Origin: Paragemmobacter amnigenus | GTDB lineage: Bacteria > Pseudomonadota > Alphaproteobacteria > Rhodobacterales > Rhodobacteraceae | Length of the DNA stretch: 64,000 nucleotides | Assembly: GCF_009908265.2 (NCBI RefSeq) | Contig: NZ_JAAATX020000007.1 | Span: 202,546 to 266,545 of the forward strand | Reading direction: 5' to 3' | Shown: positions 53,142 through 62,101 of the stretch, one piece after another | How positions within the stretch are numbered: the first letter of the stretch is position 1 | Layout: the number at the start of each line of letters is the position of its first letter | The notes under the pieces: generated by a model | The model's input: the letters and a program-made list of their open reading frames with translations, nothing else | Told to the model about the DNA's origin: nothing | Database searches by the model: none | Made by a program: the position numbers and the translations under genes

Positions 53142-53981
53142 ATGAAGTTTTCCTCAACCTCCGGTTACGTGGCCACCGATGACCTGACGCTGGCCGTCAA
53201 TGCCGCCGTCACGCTGGAGCGTCCGCTTCTGGTGAAGGGCGAACCGGGCACGGGCAAGACGGAACTGGCGCGGCAGGTGGCGGCGGCACTGGGGCTGCCG
53301 CTGATCGAATGGCACGTAAAATCGACGACCAAGGCACAGCAGGGCCTTTACGAATATGACGCCGTCAGCCGGTTGCGCGACAGCCAGCTGGGCGACGAGC
53401 GCGTGCATGACGTGCGCAACTACATCCGCAAGGGCAAGCTCTGGCAGGCCTTCGAGGCGGCGGGCAAGGTCGTGCTGCTGATCGACGAGATCGACAAGGC
53501 CGACATCGAATTCCCCAACGACCTGTTGCAGGAGTTGGACCGGATGGAATTCCACGTCTACGAGACGGGCGAGACGATCCGCGCCACCCACCGCCCCGTG
53601 GTCATCATCACCTCGAACAACGAAAAGGAGCTGCCCGACGCCTTCCTGCGGCGCTGCTTCTTCCACTATATCCGATTCCCCGACATCGACACGATGCGCG
53701 CCATCGTGGCCGTGCATTTCCCCGGCATCAAACCCGCCCTCCTGACCGCCGCGCTGACCCAGTTCTACGAATTGCGCGAGGTGCCGGGGCTGAAGAAGAA
53801 ACCCTCCACCTCCGAGGTGCTGGACTGGCTGAAACTCCTGCTGGCCGAGGACCTGTCGCCCGAGGATCTGCGCCGCGAGGGCGGGCCCGCCCTGCCGCGG
53901 CTGCACGGGGCGCTGTTGAAGAACGAACAGGACGTTCACCTGTTCGAAAGGATCGCCTTCATGGCGCGCAACACGCGATAG
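53142..53981 (+). CDS. MoxR-type AAA+ ATPase
   Basis: A 279-residue AAA+ ATPase. Walker A GEPGTGKTELARQVAAALG is at residues 33-51, Walker B VVLLIDEIDKADIEFPN near 118, sensor 1 VVIITSNNEKELPDAFLRR and the second-region FDIDTM-type helix follow. MoxR enzymes work as chaperones together with VWA-domain proteins; one (56061-57242) lies 2 kb downstream on the same strand, separated by a DUF2927 lipoprotein. An ATG at 53136 is out (stop after 2 codons). No clear ribosome site stronger than weak GAG before the ATG. Confidence 0.9.
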   Translation: MKFSSTSGYVATDDLTLAVNAAVTLERPLLVKGEPGTGKTELARQVAAALGLPLIEWHVKSTTKAQQGLYEYDAVSRLRDSQLGDERVHDVRNYIRKGKLWQAFEAAGKVVLLIDEIDKADIEFPNDLLQELDRMEFHVYETGETIRATHRPVVIITSNNEKELPDAFLRRCFFHYIRFPDIDTMRAIVAVHFPGIKPALLTAALTQFYELREVPGLKKKPSTSEVLDWLKLLLAEDLSPEDLRREGGPALPRLHGALLKNEQDVHLFERIAFMARNTR

Positions 53982-54458
53982 GCGAATCGCCAGAAATTGC
54001 CGTAACTTGGCCGCAGTTTTGCCACCATTCGGTAACGGCGACGACGTTTCTTGCAACAATTTGAAATGTTTCGTGACATGACGGGGCAGTGGTGGTGCCG
54101 CGCGCCGCGTCCGACGCCAGTGCTAGTCCGACTTTGGTCTTGGACTTTTCCCACAATTGACACGCGCAGGCCCCGCTCCTGACACTCGGCCCCATCCTAT
54201 TGGGGGCGTCCGTCCCTGCGTTCAACAGGTTGCCGAAGTGTCAGTGCGTCCGAACCACAGCCCCATCATCGCCCCGTTCCGCACGGGTCTGGCGGGTGTT
54301 GCGCGCGACAGCGGCGGTCAGGCCATGCAGGGCGGATACGGCCAGGCGGCGCGGGGGCGCCGTCCGGCCCGGTGTGACGGCTGGCGCGATCCTGCGGCGG
54401 CCGGTTTCGGTGGGGCCGCACGGCCCTTTGGTTCCATAGACAAGCAGAGCTGCCACTC
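53982..54458. other. 477-base intergenic region
   Basis: Lower G+C near 54000-54080 and at 54130-54165. A TTGACA at 54157-54162 lacks a matching -10, and no hairpin or coding frame convinces me. It lies between the MoxR and DUF2927 genes and may hold the promoter of the latter or a small RNA that I cannot identify by eye. Confidence 0.45.
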
Positions 54459-55838
54459 ATGCGTTTCATTCCGGTCATTGCGACCCTCGCCACAGTCCTT
54501 GCCGCCTGCACGCCGACCCAGACGGCCCAAGTCACGATGAACAGCATCGCTCCGGTCTCGACCGGGGCATCCCTGCCGCCGATGCAGTCCTTTGCCGCCG
54601 TCCGTGGCACCCCGCCCGCGCGGGGCAATGCCGATATCGCCCGCGATATCCTCGATCTGGCCTTCCGGATGGAAAGCGGGCGGCCCCTGCCCGTCTTCAC
54701 CCGTTTCGAGGGGCCGATCACCGTGGCCCTTGCCGGCGAGGTGCCGCCCACCGCCCATTCCGACCTTGCCCGCGTCATGGGACGGCTGAGGGCCGAGGCG
54801 GGGATCGACATCCGCTCTGCCCGTACGGGCGAAAATGCTGCGGTCACCATCGACTTCCAGCCCAAGGCCGCGATGCGCCGCGTCGTGCCGCAGGCGGCCT
54901 GTTTCGTGGTGCCGCGCGTGTCCTCCTTTGCCGAATACCGCGCCCGCCGCGGAAGCGAGGTGACGGATTGGGCCAGCGTCACACGGCGCGAGCGGGCGGC
55001 GATCATCGTGCCCTCGGACACCGCCCCGCAAGAGGTGCGCGACTGCCTGCACGAGGAACTGGCGCAATCCATCGGGCCGCTGAACGACCTGTACCGCCTG
55101 CCCGACAGCGTGTTCAACGACGACAACTTCCACACCGTCCTGACCGGTTTCGACATGCTGGTCCTGCGGGTGCATTACGACCCCGCCCTGCGCTCGGGCA
55201 TGACCGAGGCCGAGGTGGCGGCGCGCCTGCCCGCGATCCTTGCCCGCCTGAACCCCGCAGGCGAAGGGCGCGGCACCGGCATGGACCGCATGGCGCCCCG
55301 CCCGTGGATCGACGCCGTGGGCGTGGCACTGGGCGGACAGGGGGGCGAGTCGCGCCGCCGCGACGCGGCCGAGCGGATGCTCTCCATCGCCCGCGCGCAG
55401 GGCTGGCAGGACAACCGCCTCGCCTTCAGCTGGTTCGCGCTGGGTCGCGCCAATGTGGGCCGCGACACCATCAGGGCGACGCAGGCCTTCGAACAGGCGC
55501 AGCGCATCTGGAACGGGCTGCCCGGCGGAGAGGTGCGCGCGGCCCATGTCGACATGCAGCTTGCCGCCTTTGCCCTTGCCGATGGCCGCTTTGCCGAGGC
55601 GCTGGCCCGCACCGACCGCGCCATTCCGGTGGTCCGCCGCGCCGAGAATGCGGCGCTGCTGTCGACGCTCTTGATGATCCGCGCCGAGGCGAATGCCGCC
55701 CTTGGCCGGTCGGACGAGGCACGGGAGGCGCGTCTCGACAGTCTGGGCTGGGCGCGCTATGGCTTCGGGACCGACGCGCAGGTCCGGGCACGCATGTCCG
55801 AGATCACGGGTCTGGCGGCCATGGGTCGCCGCAGCTGA
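54459..55838 (+). CDS. DUF2927 lipoprotein with TPR-like C-terminus
   Basis: A 459-residue lipoprotein: signal peptide with lipobox ATVLAAC (acylated Cys at residue 17), a DUF2927 domain at about residues 60-240 (DLAFRMESGRPLPVFTRFEG, CLHEELAQSIGPLNDLYRLP with a zinc-protease-like HEE), and a C-terminal helical repeat region (about 290-430; ATQAFEQAQRIWNGLPGGEV). DUF2927 function is unknown; the HEE may be metal-binding. It is in the same direction as the MoxR and VWA genes and lies between them. Confidence 0.82.
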   Translation: MRFIPVIATLATVLAACTPTQTAQVTMNSIAPVSTGASLPPMQSFAAVRGTPPARGNADIARDILDLAFRMESGRPLPVFTRFEGPITVALAGEVPPTAHSDLARVMGRLRAEAGIDIRSARTGENAAVTIDFQPKAAMRRVVPQAACFVVPRVSSFAEYRARRGSEVTDWASVTRRERAAIIVPSDTAPQEVRDCLHEELAQSIGPLNDLYRLPDSVFNDDNFHTVLTGFDMLVLRVHYDPALRSGMTEAEVAARLPAILARLNPAGEGRGTGMDRMAPRPWIDAVGVALGGQGGESRRRDAAERMLSIARAQGWQDNRLAFSWFALGRANVGRDTIRATQAFEQAQRIWNGLPGGEVRAAHVDMQLAAFALADGRFAEALARTDRAIPVVRRAENAALLSTLLMIRAEANAALGRSDEAREARLDSLGWARYGFGTDAQVRARMSEITGLAAMGRRS

Positions 55839-55885
55839 GGGGGCGGGATGGCCTGCCCCTTCCCGAACGGGGCAAGAGGCAGGGC

Positions 55886-56050
55886 ATGATCGTTATCGCG
55901 GGGCTGGTTCTGGGTGCGGCCTTGGGCGCGCGCACGGCGCTGAAACGGGGCGGCAAGCGGCTGGACGCGCTGCAATACGGCGCGGGCTACGGCATCGCCT
56001 TCGCGCTTCTGGGCCTGTTCCTGACGCTGTTCATCGACCGCATGGTCTGA
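55886..56050 (+). CDS. Tiny membrane protein
   Basis: A 54-residue protein with two hydrophobic segments (IVIAGLVLGAALGARTAL; GYGIAFALLGLFLTLFIDRM). AGGCAGGGC before the ATG is a fair ribosome site. It sits 47 bases after the DUF2927 gene and 10 bases before the VWA gene, so it is likely in their operon. No family role can be assigned; similar short proteins are sometimes mislabelled as apolipoprotein acyltransferase. Confidence 0.5.
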   Translation: MIVIAGLVLGAALGARTALKRGGKRLDALQYGAGYGIAFALLGLFLTLFIDRMV

Positions 56051-56060
56051 GGGGGGCGGG

Positions 56061-57242
56061 ATGTTCCTGCCCTTCTTCCAGACGCTGCGGAAGGAAGGCA
56101 TCCCCGTCTCCTTGCGCGAATACCTCGCCTTTCTGGAAGGCGTCGCGGCGGGGCTTGTGACCTATGACGTCGATGGCTTCTACCACCTTGCCCGCACCGC
56201 GATGGTCAAGGACGAACGCCATCTGGACCGTTTCGACCGCGCCTTCGCCATGGCCTTCAACGGGCTGGAGACGATCACCGAGGCGCAGGTGCTGGAGGCC
56301 ATCGACCTGCCCCGCGACTGGCTAGAAAAGCTGGCCGAAAAGCATCTGACGCCCGAGGAACGCGCGCAGATCGCGGCGCTGGGCGGCTTTGACGCGCTGA
56401 TGGAGACGCTGCGAAAACGGCTGGAAGAGCAGAAGGGCCGCCATCAGGGCGGGTCGAAATGGGTGGGCACCGCGGGAACCTCGCCCTTCGGTGCCTATGG
56501 CTACAATCCCGAAGGCGTGCGGATCGGGCAGGATCAGGGCCGCCATGGCCGCGCGGTCAAGGTGTGGGACCGGCGCGAGTTCCGCAATCTGGACGACCGG
56601 GTGGAACTGGGCACGCGCAACATCAAGGTCGCGCTGCGCCGCCTGCGCCGCTGGGCGCGCGACGGAGCGGAACAGGAGCTGGACCTCGACGGCACGATCC
56701 GCGCCACGGCCGATCACGGCTGGCTGGACGTGCAGACCCGCCCCGAACGGCGTAACGCGGTGAAGGTGCTGCTGTTTCTGGACGTGGGCGGGTCGATGGA
56801 CCCGTTCGTCAAGGTGATGGAAGAGCTCTTCTCCGCCGCGCGGTCGGAGTTCAAGCATCTGGCCCCCTTCTACTTCCACAACTGCCTGTACGAGGGCGTC
56901 TGGCGCGACAACCGCCGCCGCTGGGACGACCAGACCCCGACCATGGATGTGCTTCGGACCTACGGCCCGGACTGGCACTGCATCTTCGTGGGCGATGCCG
57001 CCATGTCGCCCTACGAGATCCTGCATCCCGGCGGCGCGAACGAACACTGGAACCGCGAGGCGGGTCAGGTCTGGCTGCAACGCGCCTGCGCGCAATGGCC
57101 CCGCCACCTGTGGATCAACCCCACGCCCGAGGCGCATTGGGGCTATACCCAGTCCACCCGCCTGATCCGCGACGTCTTCGGCGGCCGCATGGTGCCCATG
57201 ACGCTGGAGGGGATCTCGCGCGGCATAAGGGAGCTGCGCTGA
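56061..57242 (+). CDS. VWA/CoxE-like protein
   Basis: A 393-residue CoxE-type protein with a MIDAS von Willebrand A domain at about residues 225-330 (FLDVGGSMDPFVKVMEEL, where D..G.S is the metal-binding motif, then AAMSPYEILHPGGANEHWN). An N-terminal helical region (FLPFFQTLRKEGIPVSLREY) precedes it, with a basic segment before the VWA. Pairing with the MoxR ATPase (53142-53981) fits the known MoxR-VWA chaperone system, although target unknown. Its stop overlaps the next gene's start (TGATG). Confidence 0.88.
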   Translation: MFLPFFQTLRKEGIPVSLREYLAFLEGVAAGLVTYDVDGFYHLARTAMVKDERHLDRFDRAFAMAFNGLETITEAQVLEAIDLPRDWLEKLAEKHLTPEERAQIAALGGFDALMETLRKRLEEQKGRHQGGSKWVGTAGTSPFGAYGYNPEGVRIGQDQGRHGRAVKVWDRREFRNLDDRVELGTRNIKVALRRLRRWARDGAEQELDLDGTIRATADHGWLDVQTRPERRNAVKVLLFLDVGGSMDPFVKVMEELFSAARSEFKHLAPFYFHNCLYEGVWRDNRRRWDDQTPTMDVLRTYGPDWHCIFVGDAAMSPYEILHPGGANEHWNREAGQVWLQRACAQWPRHLWINPTPEAHWGYTQSTRLIRDVFGGRMVPMTLEGISRGIRELR

Positions 57243-57580
57243 TGCCCCGCCTGCGCGAGATCGCGAAAAGGAACCCCCTCCTGCTCATGGCCTTTGTTCT
57301 GGCCGTTGTGGCGACGCTGTTTTTCGCCGCCCGCGCAGTGACCTTTGCCGTCAGCCTGCACTGGCGGTCCGAGCAGCCGGTGGCAAGCTGGATGACGCCC
57401 CGCTACATCGTCCGCACCTACGGGCTGGAGCGCGCGGCGCTGGACGAGGTTCTGGGCACGACCGACCGCGACGACCTGCGCCAGCCGCTCTACACCATCG
57501 CGCGCGAACGCGGCATGACGACGGCCGAACTGATCGCCGCCGTGCAGGACGCCATCGACGCGCAGGACGGCGACGAATGA
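57242..57580 (+). CDS. Membrane-anchored hypothetical protein
   Basis: A 112-residue protein with one membrane helix (LLLMAFVLAVVATLFFAARA near residues 13-32) and a soluble C-terminus (YIVRTYGLERAALDEVLGTT, GMTTAELIAAVQDAIDA). The start overlaps the VWA stop as TGATG, and its stop overlaps the next gene (ATGA), so it is embedded in an operon. No known family; it may be an accessory to the MoxR/VWA unit. Confidence 0.7.
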   Translation: MPRLREIAKRNPLLLMAFVLAVVATLFFAARAVTFAVSLHWRSEQPVASWMTPRYIVRTYGLERAALDEVLGTTDRDDLRQPLYTIARERGMTTAELIAAVQDAIDAQDGDE

Positions 57581-58179
57581 CCGACACGCTGCTCGCGCTG
57601 GTGCCGGAATGGGGCGCGCTGGTCATCGCGCTGGCCAATATGCTGGCCTGCATGGCGCTGCCCATCCCTGCCTCGATCGTGATGCTGGCGGCGGGGGCCT
57701 TTGCGGCAGCGGGCGATCTGGATATCGCGCCGCTTCTGGCAGGCGCGCTGGCGGGGGCGGTCGCGGGGGATCAGGGCGGCTACTGGCTGGGCCGCGCCTT
57801 CGGCCCGCGTCTGATCGCGCGGCTGGAACGGCGGCGGCGCGCGGCGCGGCTGGTCGGGCGGGCCGTCGCATGGCTGGAGCGGCGCCGCCTGCCGGCTGTG
57901 TTCCTGTCGCGGTGGCTGGTCTCGGCGCTTGGCCCCTATGTGAACTTCGCCGCAGGGGCCGCGCGGATGAACTGGCTGGGCTTCACCCTGCCCTCGGTCG
58001 CGGGGGAATGCATCTGGGTCGCGGCCTTCATCGGGCTGGGCTACGGCTTTTCGGCCGATATCGAGGCGCTGGGATCGGTGCTGGCCAACCTTGCCGCCGC
58101 CATCGGCGCGGGCGTGGTGGCGGTGGTGCTGGGCCGGATGCTGTGGCGCGGCACGGGACACGGACGCGAGGACGGCTGA
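57577..58179 (+). CDS. DedA/VTT-family membrane protein
   Basis: A 200-residue DedA-type protein: helices with the conserved loop LPIPASIVMLAAGAFAAAGD (about residues 28-47), an arginine-rich central cytoplasmic stretch (RLERRRRAARL), then FLSRWLVSALGPYVNFAAGA and a last helix NLAAAIGAGVVAVVLGRMLW. Proposed roles are proton-linked lipid or drug transport. It overlaps the previous gene by ATGA. A second VTT-family protein (YqaA) is elsewhere in the window. Confidence 0.85.
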   Translation: MTDTLLALVPEWGALVIALANMLACMALPIPASIVMLAAGAFAAAGDLDIAPLLAGALAGAVAGDQGGYWLGRAFGPRLIARLERRRRAARLVGRAVAWLERRRLPAVFLSRWLVSALGPYVNFAAGAARMNWLGFTLPSVAGECIWVAAFIGLGYGFSADIEALGSVLANLAAAIGAGVVAVVLGRMLWRGTGHGREDG

Positions 58180-58430
58180 TCCCCGCAAGGCAGCGCGCGG
58201 AACACCCGCCGGCACGGCAGAGCGGCGCGATTCGACCGGCCACCACCCCAGATTGCAGGCCATGCAGGGTTGAATCGCAAATGGCGAAACAATTGTTAAT
58301 TTTGCCACCCTCGGTTCAAGTTTTCTATCCAAAGGGCTGTATTTTAGCCCAAAAGTTGACAGGTAAAGCGACCACTGGCTAGGCCGGATGGACAAGGGAA
58401 TGGGTTTTCATCCCGTCCGATAGGTTCGCC
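58180..58430. other. 251-base A+T-rich leader of the coiled-coil gene
   Basis: The stretch 58270-58380 is much richer in A+T than its flanks. It holds a small hairpin GGGCT-GTATTTT-AGCCC (58334-58350) and TTGACA at 58356-58361, with only a weak -10 (CTAGGC) at 17 bases. This is a probable promoter for the secreted coiled-coil gene. Confidence 0.45.
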
Positions 58431-60161
58431 ATGCTTCGCACGTTTGCTTCTGTCTCTGCCCTCTGTCTTGCCACCTCGACTCCCTTTGCCGCCCTTGCGG
58501 CAGGCTCCGGCAGCGCCGTCTGTGCCAGCGCCGCCGCCGATCCGGCCGCCTTCATGCAGCGCGGCGATCTGGCCTCAGCCTTTGCCGAGATGTCGGGCGC
58601 CTGCCCCGAACTGGCGGCGACGCTGATGTCCACCGGAACCGTCCCCGCTCCGGCGCAGCGGGCCGACAACCGCGACCCCTCGCGCGGCACCACCACCGGC
58701 GGCGGAACCGGCGGGGCGCAGACCCCCGATTACGGCGACCTCATGGACCGTCTCGCCGTTGCCACCGACCGGCTGGATGATGCCACCGCCGATGTGGGCC
58801 GCGCGCAGTCCGCGCTCGACCGCACCATCCGCCGCGCCAGCCGCGCAGGCCTGTCAGAACCCACGCTGCGCCTTGTCGCCGCGCTCGCCTCGGACGACCT
58901 GTCGCGCGACGAGGCAAAGCGCATCCTGCCCGACTATACCGAGGCCAAGCGCCGCGCGCTGGAAAACTACCTCGACGCCCGCGACCGTCTGGAAACCGCC
59001 AATGCCCGCCTCGACACGGCGAAGAAGGCCGCCGAACCGCTGGTGGCCGAGGCCGCGCGCCTGTCGGGCCTTGCCGCCACCGCGCAATCCGGTCTGGCGG
59101 GCGCGCTGGACGGGCTGAGCGCGGAGGCGCGCAAGGCCGCGCTCGAGAACGCGATTGCCGCCGCGAAAGGGCAACTGGACGCGCTGGACGACCGCATCGG
59201 CGCGCTGGACAGCAGCATCAAGGATGCCAACGCTGCGCTGGAGGACGCCGCCGAGAAGATCGGTGAGGCAGAGAGCAAGGTCGGCTCCGAGACGCAAGAC
59301 GTGAAGAATGCGGAAGGCGCGGTCGCCACTGCCACGGCGGAGGCGAAGGCGGCAAAGGACGCCTATGATGCCGCCTTCGACACGGCGCGCGACTGCAAGG
59401 GCAAGTGCGAGGCTGAAAAGGACGCGCGCGACGCCGCAAAAAACGCCTGGAACGAGGCCAAGACCGCCCTTACCAACGCCAACGCGACCCTTACCACGGA
59501 AAAAGACCAACTCGCCACGGCCCAGACCGAGCTTGCCACCGTAAAGGCGACCTATGACCTCGCCGCGCTCCAGTCCAAGGTGGATGCGCTGGCCAGCGAT
59601 CTGGCGCAGGCAAAGGCACAGGAAGGCAGCCTCAAGTCCGCCATCGCCGCGGACGAGGGCAAGATCACCGAACTTGCCTCCCTGCTGGACGCGGCGGAAA
59701 AGGCCATGCAGCGCGCCACCGAAGCCTCCGAGCAGGCCCGCGCCGCGACCGCCGGCGAAGAGGCCGATGTGGCCTCCGCCAAGGCCGCGCTCGAGACCGC
59801 CCTGACCGAGGCGCAGGCCGCCCTTGCCGGCAGCCCCGCCGAGACCGAGGCCCTGCAGGATGTGCTGGACGCACAGGCAGAGCTTGCCCGCGCGCTCGGC
59901 GCACTGGGCGCCGCGCAGGACGAGGCCGAAAAGCTCGCCAATGAAGTCGCGGCGATCCCCGACGCACCGGATGCGGTGAGCGATGCCGCAGGCGATCTGG
60001 CGAAGGCCGGTGATGCGGGCACCGACATGTCCCAAGCGGCAGACGAGACCGCACGGCAGGCCGAAGAGGCGGTGGCGGACCATGACGAGGCACGGAAGGA
60101 TCTTGAAAAGGCCCTCGCCGAGCCCGCCGCCCCGACCGGCAAAGCCCCTGCCGAAAGCTGA
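58431..60161 (+). CDS. Secreted alanine-rich coiled-coil protein
   Basis: A 576-residue protein with a signal peptide (residues 1-24, ending ALAAGSG) and a Thr/Gly-rich stretch near residues 85-95. From about residue 105 to 570 it is almost entirely alanine-rich helix with heptad-like spacing (AVATDRLDDATADVGRAQSA, EAESKVGSETQDVKNAEGAV, LASLLDAAEKAMQRATEASE), with a short break around the C-K-G-K-C pair near 325. It would form a long extracytoplasmic coiled coil. No conserved domain, enzyme motif or membrane anchor is recognised, so it is an unassigned envelope or surface filament candidate. An intrinsic terminator follows. Confidence 0.72.
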   Translation: MLRTFASVSALCLATSTPFAALAAGSGSAVCASAAADPAAFMQRGDLASAFAEMSGACPELAATLMSTGTVPAPAQRADNRDPSRGTTTGGGTGGAQTPDYGDLMDRLAVATDRLDDATADVGRAQSALDRTIRRASRAGLSEPTLRLVAALASDDLSRDEAKRILPDYTEAKRRALENYLDARDRLETANARLDTAKKAAEPLVAEAARLSGLAATAQSGLAGALDGLSAEARKAALENAIAAAKGQLDALDDRIGALDSSIKDANAALEDAAEKIGEAESKVGSETQDVKNAEGAVATATAEAKAAKDAYDAAFDTARDCKGKCEAEKDARDAAKNAWNEAKTALTNANATLTTEKDQLATAQTELATVKATYDLAALQSKVDALASDLAQAKAQEGSLKSAIAADEGKITELASLLDAAEKAMQRATEASEQARAATAGEEADVASAKAALETALTEAQAALAGSPAETEALQDVLDAQAELARALGALGAAQDEAEKLANEVAAIPDAPDAVSDAAGDLAKAGDAGTDMSQAADETARQAEEAVADHDEARKDLEKALAEPAAPTGKAPAES

Positions 60162-60181
60162 GCTGCAAGGTCGCAAAGAGC

Positions 60182-60208
60182 AAAGGCCGCCCCGACGGGC
60201 GGCCTTTT
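60182..60208 (+). terminator. Intrinsic terminator after the coiled-coil gene
   Basis: GGCCGCCC, CGAC, GGGCGGCC and then TTTT, with an extra A/T pairing outside. It lies 20 bases after the stop and ends the transcript before tRNA-Thr on the opposite strand. Confidence 0.85.
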
Positions 60209-60219
60209 GCGTGTCTGGA

Positions 60220-60295
60220 TGGTGCCCCCAGAGGGGCTCGAACCCCCGACCCCCTGATTACAAATCAGGTGCTCTACCAGCTGAGCTATAGAGGC
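60220..60295 (-). tRNA. tRNA-Thr (TGT)
   Basis: A 76-base tRNA with encoded CCA (TGG at 60220-60222), acceptor GCCTCTA pairing with TGGGGGC including G-U pairs, D-arm TAGCTCAGCTGGTAGAGC and anticodon loop TTTGTAA, anticodon TGT. Confidence 0.94.
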
Positions 60296-60350
60296 ACACC
60301 GCAGTCCGGATAGCCCGAAACGGGGGGCCGTGCAAGGGTCGGGCGGCGGG

Positions 60351-62012
60351 TCAGCGGCGGTTGGCGCGGGCCAGCAGCGCCACCGCCGACAGACCCACCG
60401 CCATCACGACCAGCGCGGCAGGCGCGGCCTCGCCCAGCCGCTCCAGACTGGCCAGCTCGAACACCCGCGTGGCCAGCGTGTTGAAGTTGAAGGGCCGCAG
60501 CAGCAGCGTCGCGGGCAGTTCCTTGACGCAGTCGACAAAGACCACCAGCAGCGCCGTCGCCACCGACCCCCGCATCAGCGGGAGGTACACCGCCCCCAGC
60601 GCGCCCCCCGCACTGCGCCCCAAGGACCGCGCCGCCATCGGCAGGCTGGGCGGGATCCGGCCAAAGGCCGCATCCACCGCCCCCTGCGCGATCCCGAAGA
60701 AGCGCACCGCATAGGCCAGGATCACCGCCCCCGCCGTACCCGTCATCAAAAGCCCCGGATCATGCCCCGTCAGCGCCAGCACCGCATCGGCCACGCGATT
60801 GTCCAGCGCGGCCAGCGGGATCAGCAGCCCCACCGCCAGCACCGCCCCCGGCGCGGCATAGCCCAGCGTCGTCAGCGGCAGCACCACCCGCGCCACGCCC
60901 CGCCCCGCCATCCGCACCGCATAGACCAGAAACAGCGCCGCCCCCACGGTCAGCGCGGCCGCCACCCCGCCCACCATCAGCGTATTCACCAGCGCCTCGA
61001 CCAGACCCGGCGCGACCCAGACCTCGGGATTGGCCAGCGCGTGGTCCAGCATCACCCCGACCGGCAGCCCGAACCCCAGACCGAAGGGCAAAAGGCACAG
61101 CCCCGTCGCCACCCATGCCCGCACCCCCCGCAACTCGGTCGGCACCACGGGCCGGTCGGCGCGGCTGGCACGGTGGAACCGCGCATTGCGGCGGCTGATC
61201 CGTTCCAGCGCGACCAGCAGCAGGATCAGCATCAGGATCACCCCCGCGATCTGCGCCGCCCCCCCCGCATTGTTGCCGTTGAGCCAGGTGGAAAACACCC
61301 CCGTGGTCAGGGTCTGCACCCCGAAATGCGTGACCGTGCCGTAATCCGCCACCGTCTCCATCAGCGCCAGCGCCACGCCCGTGGCGATGGCGGGCCGCGC
61401 CAGCGGCAGGCCCACGCGAAAGAACAGCGCCCAAGGCCCCGCCCCCAGCGCGCGCGCCACGTCATAGGACGCCCCCGACTGCTCGCGGAAGGCCGCGCGG
61501 GCCAGCAGGTAGACATAGGGGTAAAGCGCCGCCGACAGCACCACCACCGCCATGCTGCGCGACCGCACCTCGGGGAACCAGTAGTCGCGCGCCGTCTCCC
61601 ACCCCATCGCCGCGCGCAACCCCGTCTGCACCGGCCCCGCATATTGCAGGAAATCCACCAGCGCATAGGCCCCCACATAGGCCGGGATCGCCAGCGGGAA
61701 CAGAAGCGCGTAATCCAGCCACCCCCGCCCCGGAAAGCGGTACATCACCACAAGCCACGCCGCCCCCGTCCCCACCGCCGCCGTCAGCAGGCCCACGCCC
61801 CCCATCAGCAGCAGGGTGTTGCGGAAGTAACGCGGCAGGACCGTGTCGATCAGATGCGGCCAGATGTTCTCGGTCGGGTGAAAGGCGATCCAGACCACCG
61901 CCAGCATCGGCGCCAGCACCACCGCCGCGATCAGCACCGCCCCGATGGACCAGCCATCGGGCCGCAGGCGCGGCAGGCCAAGGGGAACCCGACTGTTTTT
62001 ATCAGAGATCAT
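60351..62012 (-). CDS. Two-domain ABC permease, iron (FbpB) type
   Basis: A 553-residue integral membrane protein with two BPD_transp_1 halves, each about 6 helices, joined near residue 290. EAA-type loops are visible (DVARALGAGPWALFFRVGLP and MAARSLGRSAGGALGAVYLP). The double-permease layout is typical of ferric iron/thiamine/phosphonate-type ABC importers. No binding protein or ATPase is next to it in the window, so it appears as an orphan permease. The ATG at 62012 is chosen over an upstream in-frame start at 62075, which would extend into the divergent promoter region. Confidence 0.85.
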   Translation of the reverse strand: MISDKNSRVPLGLPRLRPDGWSIGAVLIAAVVLAPMLAVVWIAFHPTENIWPHLIDTVLPRYFRNTLLLMGGVGLLTAAVGTGAAWLVVMYRFPGRGWLDYALLFPLAIPAYVGAYALVDFLQYAGPVQTGLRAAMGWETARDYWFPEVRSRSMAVVVLSAALYPYVYLLARAAFREQSGASYDVARALGAGPWALFFRVGLPLARPAIATGVALALMETVADYGTVTHFGVQTLTTGVFSTWLNGNNAGGAAQIAGVILMLILLLVALERISRRNARFHRASRADRPVVPTELRGVRAWVATGLCLLPFGLGFGLPVGVMLDHALANPEVWVAPGLVEALVNTLMVGGVAAALTVGAALFLVYAVRMAGRGVARVVLPLTTLGYAAPGAVLAVGLLIPLAALDNRVADAVLALTGHDPGLLMTGTAGAVILAYAVRFFGIAQGAVDAAFGRIPPSLPMAARSLGRSAGGALGAVYLPLMRGSVATALLVVFVDCVKELPATLLLRPFNFNTLATRVFELASLERLGEAAPAALVVMAVGLSAVALLARANRR

Positions 62013-62101
62013 GGGCGCAGGGCTTAACCGAAAGCGGTTTCCCTGTCCAGAAAAGCCCGTATAGAATGCGGCCAAAGACGGCCAGAGAGCAGACCAGTCC
62101 C

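Noticed and set aside
54157..54185. TTGACA with a possible -10 before the DUF2927 gene
   Set aside because: The -10 (TGACAC) is too poor and the distance to the gene (about 270 bases) is long, so no promoter is claimed.
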